A DNA stretch of 29,920 nucleotides from positions 1 through 29,920 of the forward strand of contig PCAH01000165.1 in assembly GCA_002730485.1 (NCBI GenBank), written 5' to 3'. This stretch comes from Dehalococcoidia bacterium (GTDB lineage Bacteria > Chloroflexota > Dehalococcoidia > UBA3495). Under the pieces are notes generated by a model. It made no database searches. It was not told the origin of the DNA and worked only from the letters and a program-made list of their open reading frames with translations. Each line of letters opens with the position of its first letter. The stretch's first letter is position 1. Positions 16,452 to 24,740 of the stretch are shown one piece after another. The position numbers and the translations under genes were made by a program.

Positions 16452-18020
16452 ATGAAGATCATTACAGCCGCACAGATGAGGGCCATTGAAGAGGCGTCGG
16501 AGAGAGCCGGAGTCAGCACTGACGCTCTGATGGAGACTGCCGGTTTGGCCGTGGCACGTGGCGTGCAAGAACTGGTCGGAGCGGCCGGGGTGCGAATCCT
16601 GGTCTTGGTCGGCCCTGGAAATAACGGCGCCGACGGCCTGGTTGCCGCTCGACATCTAAGGCGCTGGGGCGCAGAGGTCACCTGTTTCATGGTGGACGGA
16701 CGCCCTGAAGTCGACCCCAAGCTGGACCTGGCACTTGAATACGGCGTGCGCATCGTTGAGAGGGCCACTCCCAGAACCTTGGACCGAATGCTGGCCCGAT
16801 CTGCTCTGGTCATCGATGCGGTTTTGGGGATAGGCCAGTCTCGCCCCTTGGAGGGCATCATAAAGCAGACCATGGTCTTCTTGGCCAACGTGAAGTCCAT
16901 CCTCAATCCGCCCATACTACTGGGTCTGGACCTGCCCAGCGGCCTGAACGGTGATACGGGCGAAGTCGACCCTTTTTCAGTCCCTTGTGACGTGACATTT
17001 GCCCTTGGTTACCCCAAAGCTGGTCTGCTAGATTTCCCCGGAGCTGCCCACGCCGGAAAACTGAGAGTGCTGGACATCGGTGTTCCACCCGGCCTGGCAG
17101 AGGAATCAGAGATACGGCTTGAAACGGTGGACGCTGACTGGGTGGCTGAACGCCTGCCGCATCGGCCCATGAACTCCCATAAGGGAATCTTTGGTCATGT
17201 GCTGGCGGTGGCTGGGTCTCGAAATTATGTGGGAGCTGCGCAGTTGGCGTCGCAGGCTTGCGTCAGGGCAGGCGCCGGACTTATCACGCTGGCCACGCCT
17301 CAAAGCGTATACCCCATTGTCGCCGCGATGTCCACGGAAGCCATCCATCTGCCATTGGCGGAAGGTTCTGGGGGAATGATCGCCGCTGGCGCCGCCAAGG
17401 CCCTTCGTGACGGCACCCGCCGCTATACGAATATCCTGGTCGGCTGCGGGCTTGGTTTGTCAGATGGCACAGTGGAATTAGTCGAAGACCTGCTTTTCAA
17501 TCAGGAAAGCTCAGACTTTTCAGGCTTCACGAATCTACCGGCGTTGGTCGATGCGGATGGCCTGAACAACCTGGCAAGGATCGACCGCTGGTGGGAACGG
17601 GAAAGAGGTCCAATGGTGCTGACACCCCATCCAGGGGAGATGGCCACCTTGACCGGTCTGGCAACTGCGGATATCCAGCAAGATAGGGTTGGAGTAGCCC
17701 GCGAATATGCGGTGCGCTGGGGTGTATGCCTGGTGCTCAAAGGCGCCAATACGATCATCAGCCAGCCGGACGGTGCCGTTAGAATTGCGGCTCTGGCCAA
17801 CCCGGGGATGTCCAGTGGCGGTACTGGGGACGTGCTCAGTGGGGTCATAGCGGGATTGATGGCCCAGGGACTGCCTCCGATCGCAGCGGCCACCTGCGGG
17901 GTTTACCTGCACGGCGAAGCCGGTATGGATGTGGTTGCTCGTCAAGGAGACACCGGCCTGGCGGCGTCAGACCTGCTTCCCCAGATACCCGTAACATTGC
18001 GCCGATTAAGGGAAGGCTAA
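16452..18020 (+). CDS. nnr: Bifunctional NAD(P)H-hydrate epimerase/dehydratase
   Basis: A 522-residue two-domain metabolite-repair enzyme. The N-terminal YjeF_N domain (about residues 1-215) interconverts the epimers of NAD(P)HX; its cofactor loop reads GPGNNGADG (N57-N58, then A60 where glycine is usual). The C-terminal ribokinase-like domain (about 230-520) is the ADP- or ATP-dependent dehydratase, with HKGIFGHVLAVAGS, LTPHPGEMATLTG and SSGGTGDVLSG, catalytic D460. The ATG at 16452 is preferred because MKIITAAQMRAIE is the family N-terminus and GGGGA lies 7 bases upstream; the frame is open further upstream into acpS. It is 28 bases after acpS and probably shares the metF transcript. Confidence 0.95.
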   Translation: MKIITAAQMRAIEEASERAGVSTDALMETAGLAVARGVQELVGAAGVRILVLVGPGNNGADGLVAARHLRRWGAEVTCFMVDGRPEVDPKLDLALEYGVRIVERATPRTLDRMLARSALVIDAVLGIGQSRPLEGIIKQTMVFLANVKSILNPPILLGLDLPSGLNGDTGEVDPFSVPCDVTFALGYPKAGLLDFPGAAHAGKLRVLDIGVPPGLAEESEIRLETVDADWVAERLPHRPMNSHKGIFGHVLAVAGSRNYVGAAQLASQACVRAGAGLITLATPQSVYPIVAAMSTEAIHLPLAEGSGGMIAAGAAKALRDGTRRYTNILVGCGLGLSDGTVELVEDLLFNQESSDFSGFTNLPALVDADGLNNLARIDRWWERERGPMVLTPHPGEMATLTGLATADIQQDRVGVAREYAVRWGVCLVLKGANTIISQPDGAVRIAALANPGMSSGGTGDVLSGVIAGLMAQGLPPIAAATCGVYLHGEAGMDVVARQGDTGLAASDLLPQIPVTLRRLREG

Positions 18021-18039
18021 CCTTATCCGCTGACCTTGG

Positions 18040-18067
18040 TTGGGTTCGTCATCAAACGCCCTATGAT
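18040..18067 (+). promoter_or_regulatory. Possible promoter before the HEAT-repeat gene
   Basis: TTGGGT (18040-18045), 16 bp and TATGAT (18062-18067) form one reading; an overlapping TATACT (18067-18072) is an alternative -10 without a good -35. The predicted transcript would have a leader of about 70 bases. Confidence 0.4.
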
Positions 18068-18143
18068 ATACTGAAAACGTGCCTGAGCTGACTCTAAATC
18101 GGAGTTATTGTCGCCCCCAAGCTCGGATTGGACACTACGCTAG

Positions 18144-19067
18144 ATGTCTTTCGAATTCTTTCTAGAGAACGTTTCAGACCCCACAAGCCGCCTCTCCGCG
18201 GTGGACTTCTATGAGATTTCAGACCTCTCCCCTGAAGAGCTGGAACTCTTTGCCTCTGCTTGGGACCCGCTGCCCATTGAGCGGCAGCGCACCATCGCTT
18301 CGTCGATGGTCGATCTGGCCGAAGACAACCCGGAACTGGACTTCACAGCCATCTACAAGATGTGCCTCAAAGGCGATGACGAACCCCTTTTGGAGATTGT
18401 CATCGATGGTCTGTGGGAGCATGAGGACCGTTCTGTGATACCCGCCTTGGTGGATGTTCTGAGGTCGGATAAGGGGTATTTGGTCCGTTCTGCCGCGGCC
18501 AGCGCTTTGGGCCGATTTTCCATACTGGCCCAAGAGGAAAAGCTCCTTGCCAGAGACAGTGAGACCATCCACGACAACCTGATGCAGGTGCTTGAGGACG
18601 AAGAAGAGCCAACCGACGTGCGACGAAGATGCATGGAAGCGGTTGCTCCCTTCAACACCATGGAGATCAACCAGCGCATAACCCTGGCCTACGAGAGCCT
18701 TGATCCGGATTTTCGTGCCAGTTCCATCTTCGCCATGGGCCGCACCGGAGAGGTAGGCTGGCTTCCCATACTGCTTCAGGAACTCCAGAATGAGGAGCCG
18801 ACCATCCGGTACGAGACGGCTCACGCCTGCGGCGAACTGGGCGAAGAAGACGCCGTTCCCCACCTGGTCCTGCTACTGAAGGATGACGACTCAGAGGTGC
18901 AGTTGGCTGGCGTTGGTGCCCTGGGAAAGATCGGTGGCGCTCTGGCCAAGCAAGTGCTCACGAACCTGGTCAAAGAAGGCGATGAGAACTTGGAAGAGGC
19001 AGCTCGTATAGAGTTGGATGAACTGGCGTTTGACGACGACCCAGAAGGCTACCTCGGCGGCTTGTAA
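18144..19067 (+). CDS. Acidic HEAT-repeat protein
   Basis: A 307-residue soluble, strongly acidic protein made of alpha-helical HEAT-like repeats. The clearest units are VIPALVDVLRSD..LVRSAAASALGRF (about 110-135), WLPILLQELQNEEPTIRYETAHACGEL (about 210-240) and AVPHLVLLLKDDDSEVQLAGVGALGKI (about 242-270), each with the usual helix-turn-helix and Ala-Leu-Gly pattern. There is no signal peptide, no PBS-lyase cofactor site and no enzymatic motif. Such proteins are usually protein-binding scaffolds; the partner is unknown. No strong ribosome site precedes the ATG. The PPOX gene begins 15 bases after its stop and is probably cotranscribed. Confidence 0.82.
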   Translation: MSFEFFLENVSDPTSRLSAVDFYEISDLSPEELELFASAWDPLPIERQRTIASSMVDLAEDNPELDFTAIYKMCLKGDDEPLLEIVIDGLWEHEDRSVIPALVDVLRSDKGYLVRSAAASALGRFSILAQEEKLLARDSETIHDNLMQVLEDEEEPTDVRRRCMEAVAPFNTMEINQRITLAYESLDPDFRASSIFAMGRTGEVGWLPILLQELQNEEPTIRYETAHACGELGEEDAVPHLVLLLKDDDSEVQLAGVGALGKIGGALAKQVLTNLVKEGDENLEEAARIELDELAFDDDPEGYLGGL

Positions 19068-19082
19068 GCCCCGCTGATCTTT

Positions 19083-19517
19083 GTGCCCAAGCTATCACCG
19101 GTCCAAGACAGTTTCCTCCGCACCTCCCGCACCGGCCACCTGGCAACCGCAGACGCCAATGGCCAACCCCACGTGATTCCCGTGTGCTACGCCTTTGACG
19201 GCACATCCATCTACTCGGTGCTCGACGCCAAGCCTAAGACCACTCCTCTCAGAAACCTGCGCCGGGTGCGCAACATCCTGGATAACCCACAGGTGTCATT
19301 GGTCGTAGACCACTACGAAGAAGACTGGAAACAGCTTCGATACATCCTGGTCTCTGGTAATGCAGAGTTGCTGGAGTCGGGTGAAGAATGGTCTTGGGCC
19401 ATTGCCATCCTCCGTGAAAAATACCCCCAATATGAATCTATGGACCTGGATGAAAGTCCGGTCATCAAGATAACTCCGGTAAGGTTTGCTCCCTGGAGCT
19501 TTCAGCCCGAGTCCTGA
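19083..19517 (+). CDS. PPOX-class protein, Rv0121-like (probable F420-dependent)
   Basis: A 144-residue split-beta-barrel flavin/deazaflavin-binding protein. The order RTGHLATADANGQPHVIPVCYAFDG, AKPKTTPLRNLRRVRNIL, NPQVSLVVDHYEEDW and the C-terminal FAPWSF ending corresponds to the mycobacterial Rv0121 subfamily, which is predicted to use coenzyme F420 rather than FMN. This would imply F420 in the host; that is inference, since no F420 synthesis gene is in the window. The GTG at 19083 is the first start in frame and has no strong ribosome site. It ends with TGA, direct evidence that TGA is a normal stop in this genome. Confidence 0.85.
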   Translation: MPKLSPVQDSFLRTSRTGHLATADANGQPHVIPVCYAFDGTSIYSVLDAKPKTTPLRNLRRVRNILDNPQVSLVVDHYEEDWKQLRYILVSGNAELLESGEEWSWAIAILREKYPQYESMDLDESPVIKITPVRFAPWSFQPES

Positions 19518-19546
19518 TGTACTTGTTCTGTAAATAACGTGTTAAG

Positions 19547-19576
19547 TTGACACCCAATTGTAGGGCAATCTACACT
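19547..19576 (+). promoter_or_regulatory. Predicted promoter of the ThDP enzyme gene
   Basis: A perfect -35 TTGACA (19547-19552), an 18-bp spacer and TACACT (19571-19576). The predicted start near 19583 gives a leader of about 55 bases ending in an AGGAG ribosome site. Confidence 0.6.
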
Positions 19577-19637
19577 GGCCCGAAATCACGCCCCACGTGC
19601 AGCACAGCTAGGCTGCCCAAGATTTAGGAGTTAACCG

Positions 19638-21275
19638 ATGGACGGAGTCACAGCGATCGCCAATATCCTGCGTTTGGAGGGAGTCGAGTTCATCGGCTGC
19701 GTCCCTTACCAACCGTTGCTTGAAGCGGCGGCCATCGCCGGAATCCGTCCCATCGTCTTTCGGCAAGAAGGCACTGGCATTCACATGGTGGACGGCTACT
19801 CCCGGGTAACCAACGGCAAACGCATGGGCGTGTTCATGATGCAGAATGGCCCCGGTGCAGAGAACGGCTTTGGCGGTGTGGCTCAAGCCTATTCCGAGTC
19901 GGTACCCATCCTGCTTCTGCCCGCGGGTATGGCCCGTGATAAACGGGGCGTCCATCCCAACTTCTACCCCACCAAGAGCTACGAGACCATCACCAAATGG
20001 TCCGAAGAGATGAACACGGTGGAGCGGATACCTGATCTCATGCGCCGAGCCTTTACCAAACTCCGCACGGGACGCTTGGGACCCGTGCTGCTGGAGATTC
20101 CGGCTGATATAGCCGCAGCGGAATTACCCGAAGAACTCTTCAACTACGAACCGCCGCGTGTGGTGCTTCAGCAGGCAGACCCGTCTGATGTGAGTCGTGC
20201 CGCCAAGGCCATCCTCGCCGCTGACCATCCCATCATCCACGCAGGGCAAGGCGTGCTCTATGCCGAGGCCGCTCCAGAGTTGGTGGAGCTGGCTGAGTTT
20301 TTGCAAGCTCCGGTGATGACCACCCTGTCTGGGAAGAGCGGATTCCCTGAAAACCATCCCCTGGCCCTGGGCGCTGGCGGCCCCAGCACCACTGGCATGG
20401 TGAACAAGTACCTGAAAGGCTCGGACCTGATACTGGGTGTGGCTTGCAGCTTTACCAAGACCAACTTTGCCCAGGCGATACCGGAGGGCAAGACCTTGGT
20501 CCACATGACCAACGATGAAGATGCCATCGGACGGGAGTTCAAGACGGATCTGGCCATGCTGGGTGATGCCAAGCTGGTCCTGCGCCAACTGTTGGACGAA
20601 CTGAAGAGCCAGGCGGGCAGCGCCCGGGCCGAGAACCAGGCGTTGGTAGATGACATCAAGTCGGTGAAAGAGGCATGGCTCGCTGAGTGGATGCCCAAAC
20701 TCACGTCCAATGAAGTGCCCATGAACCCCTACCGGGTGGTCTGGGACATGATGCACACCGTAGACCTGGACAACACCATCATCACTCACGAGTCGGGCAG
20801 CGCCAGAGAATATCTGGTCCCCTTTTGGGAGGCCCGAGCTCCCCGCAGCTTTGTTGGCTGGGGTAAGTCCACCCAGCTTGGCTACAGCCTCGGTCTGGCC
20901 ATGGGCGCCAAGATGGCAGAGCCGAATAAGCTGTGTATCAACGTGATGGGTGACCTGGCCTTCAGCACCGTTGGTCTCGACGTGGAGACCGCTGTCCGCA
21001 GCAAGATCCCCACCATGACCATCATCATCAACAATGCCTACATGTCCATCTACGACGACAGCCGGTTCCCGGTGGCCATGGAGAAGTACAATATCAAGGG
21101 ATTGTCCGGAGAGTTCGTTGAAGTCGCCAGGGCCATGGGCGCCTACACCGAGCAGATCACCGACCCGGCAGAGATCGTCGATGCCATCAAACGGGGCGTG
21201 GCCGAGACCGAAGCAGGAAATACGGTCGTGCTGGAGTTCATCACCAGGGACGAGGGTCAGTACTCCAAATTCTAG
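19638..21275 (+). CDS. Thiamine diphosphate-dependent enzyme, acetolactate-synthase-like
   Basis: A 545-residue enzyme with the three-domain architecture of the acetohydroxyacid synthase/benzoylformate decarboxylase family: N-terminal PYR domain (about 1-170) with the cofactor-activating glutamate E44 in FRQEGTGIHM, central domain (about 185-330), and C-terminal PP domain (about 370-530). The ThDP/Mg2+ motif is G438-D439-L440, then 24 residues, then N-N, with leucine replacing the usual second glycine of GDG. AGGAG lies 7 bases before the ATG. There is no regulatory ilvN-type subunit beside it, so housekeeping acetolactate synthase is not the most likely role. A 2-oxoacid decarboxylase, carboligase or 2-hydroxyacyl-CoA lyase is possible. 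The substrate cannot be read from the sequence. Confidence 0.87.
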   Translation: MDGVTAIANILRLEGVEFIGCVPYQPLLEAAAIAGIRPIVFRQEGTGIHMVDGYSRVTNGKRMGVFMMQNGPGAENGFGGVAQAYSESVPILLLPAGMARDKRGVHPNFYPTKSYETITKWSEEMNTVERIPDLMRRAFTKLRTGRLGPVLLEIPADIAAAELPEELFNYEPPRVVLQQADPSDVSRAAKAILAADHPIIHAGQGVLYAEAAPELVELAEFLQAPVMTTLSGKSGFPENHPLALGAGGPSTTGMVNKYLKGSDLILGVACSFTKTNFAQAIPEGKTLVHMTNDEDAIGREFKTDLAMLGDAKLVLRQLLDELKSQAGSARAENQALVDDIKSVKEAWLAEWMPKLTSNEVPMNPYRVVWDMMHTVDLDNTIITHESGSAREYLVPFWEARAPRSFVGWGKSTQLGYSLGLAMGAKMAEPNKLCINVMGDLAFSTVGLDVETAVRSKIPTMTIIINNAYMSIYDDSRFPVAMEKYNIKGLSGEFVEVARAMGAYTEQITDPAEIVDAIKRGVAETEAGNTVVLEFITRDEGQYSKF

Positions 21276-21332
21276 AGTTTGGCGTAAACTAAGCCTCAGA
21301 ACCATTAAGAGATAGCCTGGCAGAGGTGCCAG

Positions 21333-22919
21333 TTGCCTGATTTTATCCTCATATTAGGCGTGATTGCCGTCATTCTGACGGTGACTGCCCTAGCGTCTGG
21401 GCTGGTTGAGCGCTCGCCCATCTCCTTCCCGTTGATCTTCCTTGGGTTGGGATTTCTTCTGGGGAGCAAAGGGTTCGATGCGCTGGAAGTCGGCCCCCAT
21501 TCCCCCTTCCTAGAGGTCGTCGCCACCCTAACTTTGGCCTTGGTCTTGTTCCTGGACGCCGTCAAGCTTCAGGTTGCCGAGTTGGGCAAACGCTGGCTTG
21601 TCCCTGCACTGATACTGGGGCCAGGCACCGGATTTATCATAGTCGTCGGGGCATTGCCATTCGGTCTTTTTCTCAACTTTGGCTGGATACTAGCTTTCAT
21701 CGGCGGGGCTGTGCTGGCATCCACAGACCCGGTCGTCCTGCGGGAGATTGTGCGTGACGAACGGATCCCCAGACCGGTGCGGCAAGAACTCAAGATCGAA
21801 GCGGGGATGAACGACCTCATTGTGCTGCCCGTGGTCCTGGTCTTGATCGCCGTGGCCACTGACCAGGGAGGTGGCGCAGGCGAATGGGTGGTGTTCTTGG
21901 CCAAGCTGCTGGTGCTGGGTCCGGCCATTGGGTTCGCTGTGGGCGGAGCGGGTTCCTGGCTCATGAGGCGCATGGATGAGGAGATGTCGATACGGCGGGA
22001 GCACCAGTCCCTCTTCGGTGTTGGTCTGGTATTGGCGTCCTATTCGGCGGCGACGGCGGCGGGAGGCGACGGGTTCTTGGGTGCATTTGCGGCCGGTTTG
22101 GCGGTGGTCAGCCTCAACCAGGGCCTCTGCGACTGTTTCCTGGAATACGGAGAAGTCACCTCTGAGATGGCCATGCTCATGGCGTTTGTGCTGTTTGGAG
22201 CGGTGCTGTCCGACATGCTGGGAGCGGTCGACCTACTGCCAACCTTGGGACTGGCAGGACTGGTGATCTTCGTCATCCGGCCAGCCATACTGGGGGTCGT
22301 CCTGGCCAAAGCGCGGATGAGTTGGCAGGCTCACGCATTCATAAGCTGGTTTGGACCGAGGGGATTGAATTCCCTGCTGTTGGCGTTGTTGGTGGTGCAG
22401 GCCGACATACCCGGCTCTGAACTGCTTTTGGCTACAGTGGGTGTGGTGGTCATGGCTTCGATAGCCATCCACGGAGGAACGGCGGTGCCGGTTGGAGCCT
22501 GGTATGGACGAGCCGCCGCCAGAGAGGCTTTGGCGGAGGAACGGGAGACCACCGTGGCGGGCTTGTTTGGCAGCCATGACGGAGAGGTTCCCATGGTGGA
22601 GCCCGGAGGGCTCGCTGAGTGGATGATAGAACCGGATCCGCCTCTGATCATAGATGTGCGCACCAGGGCCAGCTACGATCATGACCTGACCAGAATCCCA
22701 GGCTCGATACGGGTGCTGCCCGACGGTGTGGTCGAGTATGTCGACCAACATCCGCCAGGACGGGATGTGATCGCCTACTGTAGTTGACCCGGCGATGCGA
22801 CTAGCGTCCGTGTGGCGCAGCAACTCAGGGAACACGGCATCAACGCGGCGGTATTAGCCGGCGGCATCGACCGTTGGCGGAAAGATTATCCGCTGGAGCC
22901 AGTGGAAGCTCCGGTCTAG
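21333..22919 (+). CDS. CPA1-type Na+/H+ antiporter fused to rhodanese domain, with in-frame TGA (candidate selenocysteine)
   Basis: The first 400 or so residues form a polytopic cation/proton antiporter: STDPVVLREIV (D132-P133), the ion-binding N160-D161 in EAGMNDLIVLPVV, and WFGPRGLNSLLLALL near the end. A cytoplasmic rhodanese domain follows (about 418-525) with IIDVRTRASYD and the active-site loop VIAYC483-S484. The next codon, 22785-22787, is TGA. After it the frame stays open for 43 codons to TAG at 22917, and those residues (PGDATSVRVAQQL...VLAGGIDRW) complete a normal rhodanese domain. Either the TGA is decoded as selenocysteine at residue 485, or the gene is truncated by a point mutation to 484 residues. 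The TTG start at 21333 has AGAGG 6 bases upstream. Confidence 0.85.
22796..22819 (+). promoter_or_regulatory. SECIS-like hairpin after the in-frame TGA
   Basis: UGCG (22796-22799) pairs with CGCA (22816-22819). A bulged A (22800) and three further pairs (801-803 with 813-815, one of them G-U) lead to a 9-base loop that opens with G22804. That G is 17 bases after the UGA, within the range usual for bacterial SECIS elements, and a bulged base below the loop is also seen in the E. coli fdhF element. The fold was worked out by eye, so the call is tentative. Confidence 0.45.
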
Positions 22920-23091
22920 TCGCTCTCTTTCAGAGCCTTCAATCACGCTTGTATTGACACTTGCTCCTTGAAATAATCTGGCGTCTCGGCTCCAATGAAC
23001 TGGTTTACTCCCATGGGGCCGGGGCCATCGCCGTTGGGCGTTGGTTCCGGCTGGGCAATTTGCCAGTTCATCTTTGAAGGAAGCTACGCCA

Positions 23092-23814
23092 ATGACCACC
23101 CTCGCCGCATCAGCCAACTCCGCTCCGGTACAACCCACCATCCGCGAGATGCCCACCGGGGAAAGACCTCGGGAACGCCTGGTTGAGTACGGTTCTAAGA
23201 ACCTGAGTAACACTGAGCTTATCGCCATCCTACTGCGGACCGGTTACTCTGGCGAGAACGTCATCGCGCTTTCATCCAGGCTGCTCACACGGTTTGGCGG
23301 CCTGGCTGGCCTGGGCAAAGCAGCCTTCGCTGAGTTATGCGGGGAGAAAGGCCTTAGCAAAGCCAAAGCCTGCCAATTGCTGGCGGCGCTGGAACTGGGA
23401 CGCCGGTTTGTATCCCTTGCTCCGGAAGAGCGGATCATCAGCACACCCCAGGACGCTGCCAACCTGGTCTCGGGTGAGATGGCTGTTTTGGACCAGGAGC
23501 ACCTGCGGGTTATACTGCTAAACACGCGTAACGAGGTGCTCAGCACCCACGAGATCTACGTGGGAAACGTGAACAGTTCAGTGGTTCGGCCATCGGAGAT
23601 ATTCAGGCCGGCGGTGCGGAACAATGCACCGTCTTTGATCGTGGTCCACAACCACCCTTCCGGAAATCCCGCCCCGAGCGATGATGACATAGCCATCACG
23701 AAGGACCTGGTGGAGTCGGGCAAGATCTTGGGAATAGATGTGCTGGACCATCTGGTCATCGGCAGCGGGCAGCGTTACGTGAGTATGAACGAGAACGGGC
23801 AGGGGTTCAGCTAG
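23092..23814 (+). CDS. radC: RadC family JAB-domain protein
   Basis: A 240-residue RadC/YicR-type protein. The N-terminal helix-hairpin-helix part (REMPTGERPRERLVEYG, LSNTELIAILLRTG, FGGLAGLGKAAFAELC) is followed by the C-terminal JAMM domain with RNEVLSTHEIYVG and HNHPSGNPAPSDDDI, giving metal residues H186, H188 and D199 with S196. The family was once linked to DNA repair, but its biochemical role is not established. The ATG at 23092 is chosen because AAGGAA lies 9 bases upstream; the frame is open to a TTG at 23041 without family sequence. The cupin gene follows after 30 bases. Confidence 0.93.
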   Translation: MTTLAASANSAPVQPTIREMPTGERPRERLVEYGSKNLSNTELIAILLRTGYSGENVIALSSRLLTRFGGLAGLGKAAFAELCGEKGLSKAKACQLLAALELGRRFVSLAPEERIISTPQDAANLVSGEMAVLDQEHLRVILLNTRNEVLSTHEIYVGNVNSSVVRPSEIFRPAVRNNAPSLIVVHNHPSGNPAPSDDDIAITKDLVESGKILGIDVLDHLVIGSGQRYVSMNENGQGFS

Positions 23815-23844
23815 AGCTTTGCCCGGAACACCAAGGAGTTGATC

Positions 23845-24174
23845 ATGGCGTATTTTATCGACGCGTCCGACCGGAAACCCATGGAGTTGGTGACTGGGGC
23901 CAGAACCAGGACATTCTGGGGCCAGGAGATGCTGCTTTCACTGGTTGAAGTGGATGCCAACGCGCTGGTGCCGCTCCACACCCACCCCCATGAACAAGGC
24001 GGGATTATCGTTGAGGGCGAACTGGAGATGGGCATAGACGGCGAGGTGAAATTGCTGAAACCCGGAGACATGTACATCATCCCTGGCAACGTGGAACATT
24101 ACGCCAAAGCCCACGATGTCAAAGCCGTAGCTCTGGATATCTTCAGTCCAGTCAGGGAAGAATTTAAGTACTGA
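23845..24174 (+). CDS. Small cupin-domain protein
   Basis: A 109-residue single-domain cupin. Motif 1 is HTHPHEQGGIIVEGELEMGIDG (two metal-binding histidines and a glutamate in the usual arrangement) and motif 2 is LKPGDMYIIPGNVEHYAKA (third histidine). The barrel is just long enough for one conserved cupin domain. The ATG at 23845 is preferred: AAGGAG (23833-23838) lies 6 bases before it, and an in-frame TTG two codons earlier directly abuts that site. It probably shares a transcript with radC. Small cupins include sugar-binding, dioxygenase and regulatory proteins; no substrate is assigned. Confidence 0.88.
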   Translation: MAYFIDASDRKPMELVTGARTRTFWGQEMLLSLVEVDANALVPLHTHPHEQGGIIVEGELEMGIDGEVKLLKPGDMYIIPGNVEHYAKAHDVKAVALDIFSPVREEFKY

Positions 24175-24187
24175 TCCACCATTTACC

Positions 24188-24280
24188 GTCATTCCGAGCG
24201 AAGGCCGAATCCATGCAAACTCGCCGTAATGAAAGTCTTGTAGGGGAAAATTCCTGGATTCCAGCCTTCGCTGGAAAGAC
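24188..24280. repeat. Paired palindromic unit (MITE-like), first
   Basis: GTCATTCCGAGCGAAGG... (24188-24212) and its near reverse complement ending GCTGGAAAGAC (24256-24280) enclose 43 bp. Together they form a 93-bp element with terminal inverted repeats. No target-site duplication was identified. Confidence 0.65.
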
Positions 24281-24335
24281 TCCAAAGCATGTTTAGGCTA
24301 GGCTTCGTAGCTGGGGGAGAAACCTTTAGCAAACA

Positions 24336-24427
24336 TGTCACCCTGAGTGAAGCGAAGGGTCTCATTTCTTCTGAACAGTGTTGTCGAAGTAACAAAGAGA
24401 TTCTTCGGCTTGCGCCTCACAATGACA
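24336..24427. repeat. Paired inverted repeat, second type
   Basis: TGTCACCCTGAGTGAAGCGA... (24336-24363) and the imperfect inverse GAGATTCTTCGGC...AATGACA (24397-24427) bracket 33 bp. Elements with this outline are familiar from intergenic regions of many bacteria. Confidence 0.6.
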
Positions 24428-24468
24428 GGCAGATACGAGACAAGCATCTTATATCCGGGAATGACCAA

Positions 24469-24509
24469 TTGGCTGATGCGCATCCTTCGACGGGGCTCAG
24501 GACGAACGG
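24469..24509 (+). repeat. 40-bp dispersed repeat, copy C
   Basis: It runs TTGGCTGATGCGCATC and then the core, with one extra G (ACGGGGCTCAGGACG) and AACGG at the end. It is preceded by CCAA, as is copy D. Confidence 0.85.
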
Positions 24510-24554
24510 AGGCGGAGGGTGTGGGTCGGTGCCCAGCCCCCTTCGATAAATACC

Positions 24555-24646
24555 GTCATTCCCGTGAAAACGGGAATCCAGATTGGTTGGGATGGTCAAA
24601 CTTGGAGAGTCAGAAGCACTCTGGATTCCTGCCTATGCAGGAAAGA
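24555..24646. repeat. Paired palindromic unit (MITE-like), third
   Basis: The left part contains ATTCCC-N8-GGGAAT, a perfect palindrome of neisserial dRS3 format. The right part contains ATTCCT-N8-AGGAAA and reads as its approximate reverse complement. The left flank TACCGTCATTCC is identical to that of the element at 24188. Confidence 0.65.
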
Positions 24647-24699
24647 CGGGGAAAATACCGGACCACAGTGTCGACGCATCCCCCCACTTCATCCGCCAA

Positions 24700-24740
24700 T
24701 TGACTGATGCGCGTCCTTCGACGGAGCTCAGGACGAGCGG
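24700..24740 (+). repeat. 40-bp dispersed repeat, copy D
   Basis: It runs TTGACTGATGCGCGTC and then CTTCGACGGAGCTCAGGACG followed by AGCGG. It is in the same orientation as copies B and C. Confidence 0.85.

Noticed and set aside
20124..21305. 393-residue frame antisense to the ThDP enzyme
   Set aside because: Long but a shadow: the plus-strand frame has full family motifs, and this one is Gly/His-rich with none.
22785..22787. Reading the TGA as tryptophan (alternative genetic code)
   Set aside because: TGA ends several complete genes here, for example at 19515-19517 and 10178-10180, so code 4 does not apply.
22954..22979. TTGACA with TAATCT as a radC promoter
   Set aside because: The -35 is perfect but the spacer is only 14 bp, too short for a sigma-70 type promoter, and no other -10 fits.
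24289..24703. Two overlapping short frames in the 24-kb island
   Set aside because: They run through inverted repeats in several phases, with no ribosome site or protein-like conservation.
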